A stretch of DNA of 31,650 nucleotides from JAAYFJ01 sp964344295 (GTDB lineage: Bacteria > Bacillota > Clostridia > Tissierellales > Peptoniphilaceae). Of this stretch, positions 23,481 to 31,383 are shown piece after piece; positions within the stretch are counted from its first letter, which is position 1; every line of letters begins with the position of its first letter. The stretch is from assembly GCA_964344295.1 (NCBI GenBank), contig CAYFMR010000012.1:1-31650 (forward strand), given 5' to 3'. The translations under genes and the position numbers were made by a program. The notes under the pieces were generated by a model. The model saw only the letters and a list, made by a program, of their open reading frames with translations, was not told the DNA's origin and did no database searches.

Positions 23481-23506
23481 AAAACGTCCGGAGTTCCGGA
23501 CGTTTT
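23481..23506 (-). terminator. Terminator after the WalRK-linked secreted protein
   Basis: AAAACGTCCGG (23481-23491) pairs with CCGGACGTTTT (23496-23506), loop 4 nt, followed on the minus strand by a T-rich tract. Confidence 0.92.
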
Positions 23507-23509
23507 ACG

Positions 23510-24037
23510 TTATTTCAACAAAGGTTTCACGTTACTGATTTTAATTTGTTTGGGTGCTTCTTGTTTCTGTGCGGTGGTGCCAGAGGCTTTTTCTTGTACG
23601 TACACAATGATATTAACAGGGGCAATGTTTTCATCGGCAAATTTGATTTCGATTTTATTGATTCCCCCCACCAGGGTCAGTTGCTTTTGAAAAAATCCCA
23701 TATTACCTGTGACCACAGTCTCTTCCGAGAGCAGGATGTATTGGTCATCTTTTGGCAGTTTTTCCAGGTTAAAGGATTTTTTATTCAAATCACTAGTCCC
23801 ATATAGTTTTATGTAAACCGCGGAACCGGCAATGGCTTTGCCACTGGTGATCATATTTTTGTCTGTCGTTTTCACTTGCAGTTCCGTGGGATGGATGATG
23901 TCGTATTTCGATAGATCCACTGTCGCGCCTTCGACGGCTTCGATGGGTACGTTGCCGGCCAAAGCGCTGGACACCGGCAAGAATAATAGCATAATCAATA
24001 CGACAAGGCTGAGTATTCGTCCGGTCATTGTTTTCAT
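23510..24037 (-). CDS. Secreted protein of unknown function downstream of walK
   Basis: 175 residues with a Sec signal peptide (KTMTGRILSLVVLIMLLFLP, cleavage near SALAGN). The mature part looks all-beta: a TELQVKTTDKNMITSGKAIAG stretch, then GSAVYIKLYGTSDLNKKSF and GFFQKQLTLVGGINKIEIKF, which resembles bacterial Ig-like or cell-surface modules. The tail is Lys/Gln-rich. I do not recognise a specific family. AAGGAGGTGAATGCC precedes the ATG at 24037; a GTG at 24046 lies inside the ribosome site and is not used. It lies 76 nt after walK in the same direction, with a possible own -10 (TATACT) in the gap, so it may be both read through from walRK and transcribed alone. Confidence 0.75.
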   Translation of the reverse strand: MKTMTGRILSLVVLIMLLFLPVSSALAGNVPIEAVEGATVDLSKYDIIHPTELQVKTTDKNMITSGKAIAGSAVYIKLYGTSDLNKKSFNLEKLPKDDQYILLSEETVVTGNMGFFQKQLTLVGGINKIEIKFADENIAPVNIIVYVQEKASGTTAQKQEAPKQIKISNVKPLLK

Positions 24038-24113
24038 GGCATTCACCTCCTTATAATCCTATTTTCTTACAATCAGTATAAACTAAAATTATTACAAAAA
24101 GATGACAAAGGCA

Positions 24114-25910
24114 TTAATGGGCCGTGACATCCTTCCCTAACGGCAAGGAAAGTTCCACCGTGGTTCCACGGCCTAAGGTGGAGGCCAAGGTAATGTCCCC
24201 ACCCAAGGCTCTCACGCTTTCCCGGGCAATCGCCAGGCCTAGGCCTGTGCCGCCCATGGCACGAGATCGGCCCTTTTCCACGCGATAGAATCGCTCAAAG
24301 ATCCGCTCTTGGTCTTCCAGGGGAATGCCCACGCCGTTATCCTGCACGGTGAGTATCAGGTCGTCGTCTTTGGTTTTTAAGTCGATGGTGATCTCCCCGC
24401 CAGGGTCGGTGTATTTCATAGCGTTGGAGATCAAGTTTAAGACTGCCCGCTCTACGGTGTCTCGATGGGTACGCACCAAAGGCACCGGATTTGGCGTAAA
24501 GGTCACATGGTGGCCCCGTTCCTGGCGCATGTGTTCCAGTCGCAAAAGGGCATGGCGCACGATTTCCGCCATGTTTTGCGGTTCCACGTCCGGTTGGTAT
24601 TGGCCGTAGTCCAGGTTGGAGAGGGCCAAGAGGTCTTGGACCAAGTCGTTCATGCGCTCCGTTTCATCTGCGATGACTTGGAGAAAGTAACGGCGTTCTT
24701 CGTCACTGAGGTCCACGTCAGTTAAGGTTTCCACATAGGTCTTGATGGTGGTAATCGGGGTTTTGAGTTCGTGGCTGACGTTGGCCACAAAGTCTTTACG
24801 CATGGCATCGAGGCGCCGCTCTTTGGTCATGTCTTGTAAAACGATGATCAGCCCTTCCCACTTACCATACTCGTTGCGGTAGGGAGCGTATTTCACGTTT
24901 AATTCCCGGGAGTCGATGGTCATGCCCCGCTCGCCGCGAGCCAGTTGTGGTTCACCATCTTTTAAGGGCAAGCCCAGTTTCTCCCACAGCTTAGGTGCCG
25001 GCTGGTCAATGGCCGTTTCCGGAATGCGCAGCACCCGCATGGCAAAGGGGTTAGCCTGAATGAGGCGCTGATGTTTGTCAATGGCCAGGACACCTTCCGC
25101 CATATAGTGAAAGATGGTGTCCAGCTTGTGGCGTTCCAGATCGATGCGACCGATGGTGACGTTCAGTTCCTGGGTCAGGTAATTAAACATCGACCCGAGC
25201 TGGCCAATCTCGTCATCGGACTTGACCTCGACTCGCTGATCGAAGTTTCCTTGCGCCATCTCTTCCGCCTTTTTCGTCACGTCCCGAATGGGACCGGTAA
25301 TGCTGATGGCAATGAGGTAGCCCAAAAGGATGATGACCAAAATGGCAATAAAGGTGGCTCGAGTGATGATGATCCCCGCTTGGCGCAACGTCTCGTCCAC
25401 TTGATCCAGCCCCGCCACCATGTAAAGCACGCCCCGCACGGCACCGACGTCGTCAATGACCGGGTGGATGATGTGCATGACCCGGTGCCCGTCCCCCAGC
25501 TCTTGCAGTTCCAAGCCGTCTTCCCCGGAAAACGCGGAGAGGATCAATGACGGGCTCAAGTCTTGGTAGGCCAAAGCGGCGGCATGTTTCCATTCTTCGC
25601 TAATGCTGACGCTAGAGGCCAAAATCGTCGGCTCATCTCGATTGGCAATGACGTAGAGGTTGCGGTCTTTGGGCAGTTGCCAGTTATCCACCGCCGTTTG
25701 CAATTCCCGGTCTTCTTCCTCCCAGCGAGGAAAACGAAAGGCCGAGCCAGTTTGGGACAGAGCCCTGAGATCTTCAATGGCGCTGTCTTTGACAGAATCC
25801 AGCTGCTGGGTCTCCAAGCGACCCATAATACCAAATCCCACCATCAACATGGCGATGAGTACCAGTATGAAGTTGACCAATACCAACCGCCATTTGATGG
25901 ATGAGAACAT
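24114..25910 (-). CDS. walK: WalK-type sensor histidine kinase
   Basis: 598 residues. Domains in order: membrane helix 1 (about 8-29), extracytoplasmic sensor of about 150 residues, membrane helix 2 (about 182-204), HAMP (about 205-257), PAS (about 262-365, with ILDTIFHYMAEGVLAID-like start), HisKA with phosphoacceptor His in FVANVSHELKTPITTIKTYV, and HATPase with N box NLISNAMKYT, DNGVGI, and GGTGLGLAIARE. This architecture is that of WalK (VicK/YycG), which controls cell-wall hydrolases in Bacillota, although PhoR shares much of it. It follows walR with a 3-nt gap, its ribosome site lying in the end of walR. No walH, walI or walJ genes follow, which leaves some doubt about naming. Confidence 0.88.
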   Translation of the reverse strand: MFSSIKWRLVLVNFILVLIAMLMVGFGIMGRLETQQLDSVKDSAIEDLRALSQTGSAFRFPRWEEEDRELQTAVDNWQLPKDRNLYVIANRDEPTILASSVSISEEWKHAAALAYQDLSPSLILSAFSGEDGLELQELGDGHRVMHIIHPVIDDVGAVRGVLYMVAGLDQVDETLRQAGIIITRATFIAILVIILLGYLIAISITGPIRDVTKKAEEMAQGNFDQRVEVKSDDEIGQLGSMFNYLTQELNVTIGRIDLERHKLDTIFHYMAEGVLAIDKHQRLIQANPFAMRVLRIPETAIDQPAPKLWEKLGLPLKDGEPQLARGERGMTIDSRELNVKYAPYRNEYGKWEGLIIVLQDMTKERRLDAMRKDFVANVSHELKTPITTIKTYVETLTDVDLSDEERRYFLQVIADETERMNDLVQDLLALSNLDYGQYQPDVEPQNMAEIVRHALLRLEHMRQERGHHVTFTPNPVPLVRTHRDTVERAVLNLISNAMKYTDPGGEITIDLKTKDDDLILTVQDNGVGIPLEDQERIFERFYRVEKGRSRAMGGTGLGLAIARESVRALGGDITLASTLGRGTTVELSLPLGKDVTAH

Positions 25911-25913
25911 GGT

Positions 25914-26597
25914 TTAACCTCCGAAGTAATACCCTACCCCTCGTTTGGTGAGGATGTAGCGAAAATCGCCTTTGCCTTTTTCCACTTTTTCCCGCAGGCG
26001 ACGGACCGTCACATCCACCGTGCGGATGTCGCCGTAGTATTCGTAGCCCCATACCTTTTCCAAGAGCTGCTCCCGAGAGAAGACTTGGTTAGGGCTTTGG
26101 GCCAAGAATTTTAAGAGCTCGTATTCGCGCAGGGTCAGGTCGATGACCTTGCCGTTTTTCGTGACTTCGTATTTATTCACGTCGATAAAGAGTTCCCCGG
26201 CTTCAATGTTTTCTTCCAGTTCATCTTCCTTTTGCGCATCGGAGCGGCGCAGGCTGGCCTTGATTCGGGCCAAGAGTTGGCGCACACTAAAGGGCTTGAC
26301 CACATAGTCATCCGCCCCCAGTTCAAAGCCGCGTAGGATGTCGCCTTCCTGCTCTTTGGCGGTGATCATGATGACGGGGAAATTATATTTTTGGCGCAAT
26401 TCTGTCAAGACTTCAAAGCCGTCTTTTTTGGGCATCATCACGTCTAGCAAAAGCAAATCCGGCTCTTTTTCTTCGATCATTTGCAAACATTGCACGCCGT
26501 CGCCGGCAATGCTGACTTGGTAACCTTCTTTCACCAGGTTAAAGCGAATGATGTCAGCGATGGCTCGCTCATCGTCTGCGATGAGAATATGAAACAT
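25914..26597 (-). CDS. walR: WalR-type OmpR-family response regulator
   Basis: 227 residues. The receiver has the acidic pair Asp8-Asp9, phosphoacceptor Asp52 (LLLLDVMMP), the Thr in VIMITAKEQ and Lys in DDYVVKPFS. The C-terminal winged helix of OmpR/PhoB type ends with the very conserved VWGYEYYGDIRTVDVTVRRL, which is close to WalR/PhoP of Bacillota. It binds direct-repeat DNA sites and, with WalK, adjusts wall metabolism. Ribosome site AAAGGAGTGATTCG precedes the ATG. The promoter is divergent from the riboswitch-controlled ATPase gene. PhoP is the main alternative name. Confidence 0.9.
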   Translation of the reverse strand: MFHILIADDERAIADIIRFNLVKEGYQVSIAGDGVQCLQMIEEKEPDLLLLDVMMPKKDGFEVLTELRQKYNFPVIMITAKEQEGDILRGFELGADDYVVKPFSVRQLLARIKASLRRSDAQKEDELEENIEAGELFIDVNKYEVTKNGKVIDLTLREYELLKFLAQSPNQVFSREQLLEKVWGYEYYGDIRTVDVTVRRLREKVEKGKGDFRYILTKRGVGYYFGG

Positions 26598-26638
26598 CGA
26601 ATCACTCCTTTCATCCGTTTCAGTGTATCATAATTCCA

Positions 26639-26667
26639 TTGATTTTTGAAGTTTGACAAGGTATAAT
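26639..26667 (+). promoter_or_regulatory. Promoter of the riboswitch-ATPase transcript
   Basis: TTGATT (26639-26644) and TATAAT (26662-26667) with a 17-nt spacer; the RNA would begin right before the riboswitch. Confidence 0.75.
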
Positions 26668-26670
26668 GAA

Positions 26671-26760
26671 GGCACTTGGGGAGTAGCTAACACCTAAATA
26701 TCGTCAACTCGGCTCAGCCCGGTATTTAGGCCTTAACGAGCAAGGAAGCAAGACCATGTG
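26671..26760 (+). promoter_or_regulatory. yybP-ykoY (Mn2+-sensing) riboswitch aptamer
   Basis: The leader contains the two conserved blocks of the yybP-ykoY class: GGGGAGTAGC (26678-26687) and TCGTCAACTCGG (26701-26712), with GCAAGACC near the 3' end as in the Lactococcus example I remember. P1 can form between CACTTGG (26673-26679) and CCATGTG (26754-26760). A perfect 8-bp helix CCTAAATA (26692-26699) / TATTTAGG (26723-26730) carries the second block in its loop side. The class binds Mn2+ and turns genes on. It precedes a P-type cation ATPase, a known target type. The 3' strand of P1 is also the 5' arm of a terminator, giving a simple on-switch: Mn2+ holds P1 and prevents the terminator. Confidence 0.93.
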
Positions 26761-26777
26761 TTCGCGCATGGTCTTTT
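26750..26777 (+). terminator. Riboswitch-controlled terminator
   Basis: AAGACCATG (26750-26758) pairs with CATGGTCTT (26767-26775), extended by a T-G and a G-C pair around a TTCG tetraloop, and is followed by T-rich sequence. It competes with P1 of the riboswitch for 26754-26760. Confidence 0.9.
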
Positions 26778-26831
26778 GTTATACCCATGCAGCAAAGGAT
26801 TCGAAGTCCCCTTAACCAGAAAGGAGAACCT

Positions 26832-29525
26832 ATGTCATTTTTCACTCAACGAGAAAACGAGGTGCTACAAGAGCTGAACACCCAGCCAAAAGGCCTCTCT
26901 TCCGAAGAAGCGTTAAAGCGCTTGGAAACCTACGGGCGTAATGAGCTGGAAGAAGAAGAGGGCACGTCCATCTGGGCCAAAATCTGGGCACAGTTTAACG
27001 ATTTTCTCATCTTCATCCTCTTGGGAGCTGCTTTAATCTCCGCCTTTATGGGCGAATCCAAAGACGCCCTCGTCATCTTGGTCATCGTCATCATCAACGC
27101 CGCCTTAGGTGTCTACCAGGAGGGCCAAGCGGAAAAATCCGTAGCAGCCCTGCGACAAATGGCCGCCCCCTTTGCCAAGGTCTTACGTGACGGTAAGCCT
27201 ACGGAGCTGGCCGCCGCCGAATTGGTCCCCGGCGACATCGTCTTGCTCGAAGCGGGTGACATCATCCCCGCCGACCTGCGACTGACCGCTTCGTCCAACT
27301 TAAAAATCGACGAATCCTCCCTCACCGGCGAATCCGTTCCCGTGGAAAAAGATCACTCCCAAACCCTGCCAGATGACACCGGCCTCGGCGATCGTCTCAA
27401 CATGGCCTACATGTCCTCGATCTGCACCTATGGGAAAGGCGAAGGCGTCGTCGTCGGCACCGGCCACAACACAGAAATCGGGCACATCGCCACCAAAATT
27501 CAGAGCTTTGAACAGGAAGAAACGCCCCTGCAACAAAAATTAAACCAACTGGGCAAAGTGCTGGGCACCACGACCATCATCGTGTGCATCCTCGTCTTTG
27601 GACTGGGTATGCTCCAAGGGCGAGAGGCCATCGAAATGCTCTTAACCTCCATCTCCTTGGCTGTCGCCGCCATTCCCGAAGGCCTCCCCGCCATCGTCAC
27701 CATCGTCTTATCCATCGGCATGAACCGCATGGCCAAACGTCACGCCATCGTGAAAAAACTCCTCGCCGTGGAAACCTTGGGAGCCACCTCAGTGATCTGC
27801 TCGGACAAGACAGGCACCCTGACCCAAAACGAAATGACCGTCGTCGGCGCCTATGTGGACGGCAAAACCTACCGCATCGAAGGCTCCGGCTACACCCCGG
27901 AAGGGGGCGTTCTCTTGGACAATGCACCCCTGGACCCGGAAACCGACCCCTCCCTCATGCTTTTGGCATCCATGGCCGGGCTCGCCAATGACGCCCACCT
28001 GGACTACGAAGCTACTCCCATCACCGTCATCGGTGACCCCACAGAAGGCGCCCTCGTCACCTTTGCCGACAAACTGGGCCCCTCCAAAGAAGAGTTGCAA
28101 CTTCAATTCCCCCGCATTGCGGATTTGCCCTTTGACTCCGACCGCAAGATGATGACGACCTTCCACCGGGACTTCCAAGGCCTAGGCACCGTCGGACTGA
28201 CCAAAGGCGCCCCCGACGTCATCCTTTCCCGTTGCAACCGCATCTGGGAAAATGGCGAAATCGTCCCCATCACAGAAGCTCATCGTCAACGCGTCATGGA
28301 AGAAAACTCCGCCCTGGCACGTCAGGCCCTTCGCGTTTTGGCCTTTGCCCTGACCACCTATGACACACTGCCCGGCACCGTATTACCGGATGAACACGAA
28401 CGGGACATGGTCTTTGTAGGCCTTGTCGGCATGATTGACCCGGCTCGTCCGGAAGCCAAAGAGGCCATCGCCCTCTGTCACCAAGCCGGCATCGACATCG
28501 TCATGATCACCGGTGACTACAAGGAAACCGCCTTTGCCATTGCCAAAGACCTAGGCCTCGTCACCGAGGAAAGCCAGGCCATTGAAGGCAAAGAACTAGA
28601 CCGTTTCTCCGATGAAGAACTCCGCGAACTCGTCCACACCGTGCGCGTGTACTCCCGAGTCTCTCCGGACCACAAAGTGCGCATCGTGCAAGCCCTTCGC
28701 GATAACGGTGCCATCACCGCCATGACCGGTGACGGCGTCAACGACTCCCCGGCCCTCAAAAAAGCCGACATTGGCGTGGCCATGGGCATCACCGGCACCG
28801 ATGTGGCCAAAAATACCGCTGACTTGATCCTCACCGACGACAACTTTGCCACCATCGTCTCTGCCGTAGAAGAAGGCCGCATCATCTACGCCAACATCAA
28901 AAAATTTGTCTACTTCCTGCTATCCTGTAACATCGGCGAAATCCTGCTCGTCTTCGTCTCCATCTTATTGGGCTGGCCTATGCCCCTACTGCCCATCCAA
29001 TTGCTGTGGCTCAACCTCGTCACCGACTCCTTCCCCGCCATGGCCCTTGGCGTCGAACCAGGAGAAGAAGGCATCATGAACCAGCCGCCTCGCAACCCTG
29101 AAGACCCCATCCTCGATCGATCCATGGTCGTGTCCATCGTCGTGCAAGCCGTCGCCGTTGCCGGAGCAGCCCTCGCCGCCTACTACACCGGACTCAAACA
29201 CTATGGCATGGACCAACTCCTCCACGCTCGCACCATCGCCTTTAGCGCCATCATCGTGGCGGAACTCTTACGCGCCCTAAGTGCCCGAAGCCTCACCCAC
29301 ACCATCTTCTCTTTGGGACTCTTCTCCAATCAAAAGATGATCTGGGCCCTATTGAGCAGCTTCGGCCTACTCCTTGTCGTACTCTACGTTCCCTTCTTCC
29401 AAGACATCTTCCACACCTTTGCCCTCACGGGAACCGACTGGGCCATGGTCCTCTCCTACTCCTTCGTCCCTCTGCTACTCGGCGAAATCGTCAAAGCCAT
29501 CCGTGGCAAAAAACACGCCTCCTAA
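26832..29525 (+). CDS. P-type cation ATPase (Ca2+/Mn2+ exporter, type IIA-like)
   Basis: 897 residues, normal for the family. Visible parts: actuator motif TGES (165-168), M4 motif PEGLP with Glu283, phosphorylation site DKTGTLT with Asp325, nucleotide-domain KGAPD, hinge MTGDGVNDSPALKKADIGVAMG and C-terminal helices M5-M10. M6 reads WLNLVTDSFPAMALG, keeping the Asn and Asp that bind Ca2+ in SERCA-like pumps. It moves Ca2+ or Mn2+ out of the cytoplasm with ATP. The Mn2+ riboswitch in front makes manganese efflux the likely main role; sequence alone would say Ca2+. AGAAAGGAG lies 7 nt before the ATG at 26832. The gene is monocistronic and has its own terminator. Confidence 0.95.
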   Translation: MSFFTQRENEVLQELNTQPKGLSSEEALKRLETYGRNELEEEEGTSIWAKIWAQFNDFLIFILLGAALISAFMGESKDALVILVIVIINAALGVYQEGQAEKSVAALRQMAAPFAKVLRDGKPTELAAAELVPGDIVLLEAGDIIPADLRLTASSNLKIDESSLTGESVPVEKDHSQTLPDDTGLGDRLNMAYMSSICTYGKGEGVVVGTGHNTEIGHIATKIQSFEQEETPLQQKLNQLGKVLGTTTIIVCILVFGLGMLQGREAIEMLLTSISLAVAAIPEGLPAIVTIVLSIGMNRMAKRHAIVKKLLAVETLGATSVICSDKTGTLTQNEMTVVGAYVDGKTYRIEGSGYTPEGGVLLDNAPLDPETDPSLMLLASMAGLANDAHLDYEATPITVIGDPTEGALVTFADKLGPSKEELQLQFPRIADLPFDSDRKMMTTFHRDFQGLGTVGLTKGAPDVILSRCNRIWENGEIVPITEAHRQRVMEENSALARQALRVLAFALTTYDTLPGTVLPDEHERDMVFVGLVGMIDPARPEAKEAIALCHQAGIDIVMITGDYKETAFAIAKDLGLVTEESQAIEGKELDRFSDEELRELVHTVRVYSRVSPDHKVRIVQALRDNGAITAMTGDGVNDSPALKKADIGVAMGITGTDVAKNTADLILTDDNFATIVSAVEEGRIIYANIKKFVYFLLSCNIGEILLVFVSILLGWPMPLLPIQLLWLNLVTDSFPAMALGVEPGEEGIMNQPPRNPEDPILDRSMVVSIVVQAVAVAGAALAAYYTGLKHYGMDQLLHARTIAFSAIIVAELLRALSARSLTHTIFSLGLFSNQKMIWALLSSFGLLLVVLYVPFFQDIFHTFALTGTDWAMVLSYSFVPLLLGEIVKAIRGKKHAS

Positions 29526-29567
29526 GAAACGACACCATCGACGCACATCACCTCAAACCAGACACAC

Positions 29568-29607
29568 AAAAAGACTGCCGCATCGCTGATGCCGCAGTCT
29601 TTTTTTA
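29568..29607 (+). terminator. Terminator of the P-type ATPase gene
   Basis: AGACTGC...GCAGTCT outer stem and GCATC/GATGC inner stem (one C-C mismatch between) are followed by seven T. The A-run on the left may let it work in both directions. Confidence 0.9.
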
Positions 29608-29872
29608 TCCCAGTGAACCTCTGTCTTCCTCCTTTAAATCACAAAAGCTGATGCTTTCTGCGACATGATATGTGCAGAAGTCATTAGCTCTTATCAGCGG
29701 TTTTGGTGGCCCAAGGGAGCACTTCATTCCCTGTCTCTATCATCGAACATGCTTTCGATCTTGGCAAGCCCTGTCGGTTGCCACCATCTGTTTCATACCC
29801 TTTTTCTTTGCCCTGACCGCTTCGGCATCGGCCTCCCTTCGCTTACTCTGCTCGAACGGCTTCAGCGTCTGC

Positions 29873-29927
29873 CTTTCGATCTTTATTGGTTTGAAAATCC
29901 ACATAGTCTCTGGTGAGCTGGTCTTGG
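29873..29927. repeat. Left copy of a 55-bp duplication at the N gap
   Basis: These 55 bases are identical to 30028-30082. They end directly at the N-run and code for part of the DUF2254 C-terminus in both copies. This is an overlap of two contigs, not a biological repeat. Confidence 0.93.
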
Positions 29928-30027
29928 NNNNNNNNNNNNNNNNNNNNNNNNNNNNNNNNNNNNNNNNNNNNNNNNNNNNNNNNNNNNNNNNNNNNNNNNN
30001 NNNNNNNNNNNNNNNNNNNNNNNNNNN
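29928..30027. other. Assembly gap of exactly 100 N
   Basis: A run of 100 N, the usual placeholder for a gap of unknown size. Since its two sides overlap by 55 bp, the true gap is probably negative in length. Confidence 0.98.
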
Positions 30028-30082
30028 CTTTCGATCTTTATTGGTTTGAAAATCCACATAGTCTCTGGTGAGCTGGTCTTGG
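30028..30082. repeat. Right copy of the 55-bp duplication at the N gap
   Basis: Begins right after the N-run and matches 29873-29927 base for base. After it, coding sequence of DUF2254 continues without a break. Confidence 0.93.
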
Positions 30083-31383
30083 TCCACAGTCGTCTCCATG
30101 GCCTCCAAACAGCTTTGATACACATAGTCGATGTATTCGACCACCTGATCTTGCACCGAAGGGGCCGTAATCATGTAGACCATATAAAGCCCCTCTAAAA
30201 GGGCCTTGGCCACCATGGGGTCCGACTTGCCGTAGTGAATCAATTGGGAATAGGAATGGTACAGTTCTTCCATGACACTGTAACCGTTATACACCACTTT
30301 GGCGGTGTCATTTTCGCTTAACACCACATAGAAATTATTGGTCGAGAACAGGTTTCCCAGTAGAAACGAAATTTTCCCAATGGCTTCAATGGCCGTGGTA
30401 GGGTCGTTCACCCCCGGGCTTAAAGCCATCATGGCGATTTCCACCAGGTTCTTCATGGCGTAGTGATAGTCCTTTTGGTCGTTTTGGCTGGGGTTAATCA
30501 CCAAAAAAGAGGACAGCTTGGACAAGAACTCTTCTTTTTCCTCGCCCTCCAGCTCCAACGGGTCTAAGGTGTGAAGCACGCCAATGTACATGCCCTTGGA
30601 CACAAATGCGCCGATTTTCTTTTCCACCACCAGCTCGGCTTTCATACCATCTAATTGGTTCAAGATGCCACGGCTGTTAATTTCGTATAAGTAACCGGAT
30701 CGATTGGCATAGACTTTGATTTCATCGCGGTAATACTCTTTGGCAAATCGTTCCGAATTCTTCCTCCTGGCCGCTTCTGCTTTGATGAGGGTAAAAGCAT
30801 TTTGGTACACCTGCTCGATGACCTCGGAGACTTTAATATCTTTTAATACCCGCCTGACAAAGAGGACAAAGGAAATCATGGCTGCCACAGCGTAAAACAC
30901 GGCAATGGTGCCAGAGATCATCAAGGCATCCGGCGCCACATTTTGCACCATAAACAGCGCCAATACCGTATAGAAAAAGCCGCCGATAAAGACGCCGAAA
31001 AGGCTCAGCACATTGGGCTTATCGATAAAATCTTGGACAATGCGCGGCGTAAACGAGTTGGAATACTGATTTAACACCGTCAAAATCGTGGTGAAGGTAA
31101 ACGTGGATACCGTCAAAAATGTCCCCTATAGCGTCGCCAAAAAAGACGACGTCACTTCGGTAGACATGAGCACCATATCCGGCAATTGCGCCTTCATGCC
31201 GGGATAGCGGTAATCCAGGTCACGATCAGCAACAACAGGGAAATGAGACTGTACCGCACGATCCTGATGATATTTCGATTGTTTAAATAAAATAACTTCA
31301 TAGAATTGAGCATATTTTCACCTTACTGGCTGCTGTTTTTTCATCCGTTCCATACAGTGCCATGTTTGCATCTCAGATCTTTC

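Larger units (their letters stand above)
29740..31313 (-). pseudogene. DUF2254 membrane protein gene, damaged and split by an assembly gap
   Basis: The central part is a clear DUF2254 protein: TVSTFTFTTILTVLNQYSNS then FTPRIVQDFIDKPNVLSLFG, several helices, and a soluble part with MALSPGVNDPTTAIEAIG, the family's strongest mark. Function is unknown. Upstream, AAGGTGAAAAT precedes an ATG at 31313 (LNSMKLFYLNNRNIIRIVRY), but this frame ends at TGA 31194-31196. The family-like continuation (RYPGMKAQLPDMVLMSTEVT) is in another frame and meets TAG at 31126-31128. Downstream, the gene crosses 100 N. If the flanking 55-bp copies are merged, the protein ends at a TAA at 29844 (DRKADAEAVRAE). A further frameshift would continue it to 29740 with a similar READAEAVRAKKKG repeat. 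Low sequence quality near this contig join is as likely as decay. Confidence 0.72.

Noticed and set aside
24047..24110. WalR-type site (two TGTAA-like motifs) upstream of the secreted protein gene
   Set aside because: The motifs are about 19 nt apart rather than the 5 nt expected for WalR direct repeats.
26640..26670. TTGACA at 26653 as a -35 box
   Set aside because: It is only about 4 nt before TATAAT, too close; the TTGATT at 26639 has the proper 17-nt spacing.
29873..30082. Biological direct repeat or insertion target at the 55-bp copies
   Set aside because: The copies abut a 100-N run exactly and stay in coding sequence; contig overlap is the simpler explanation.
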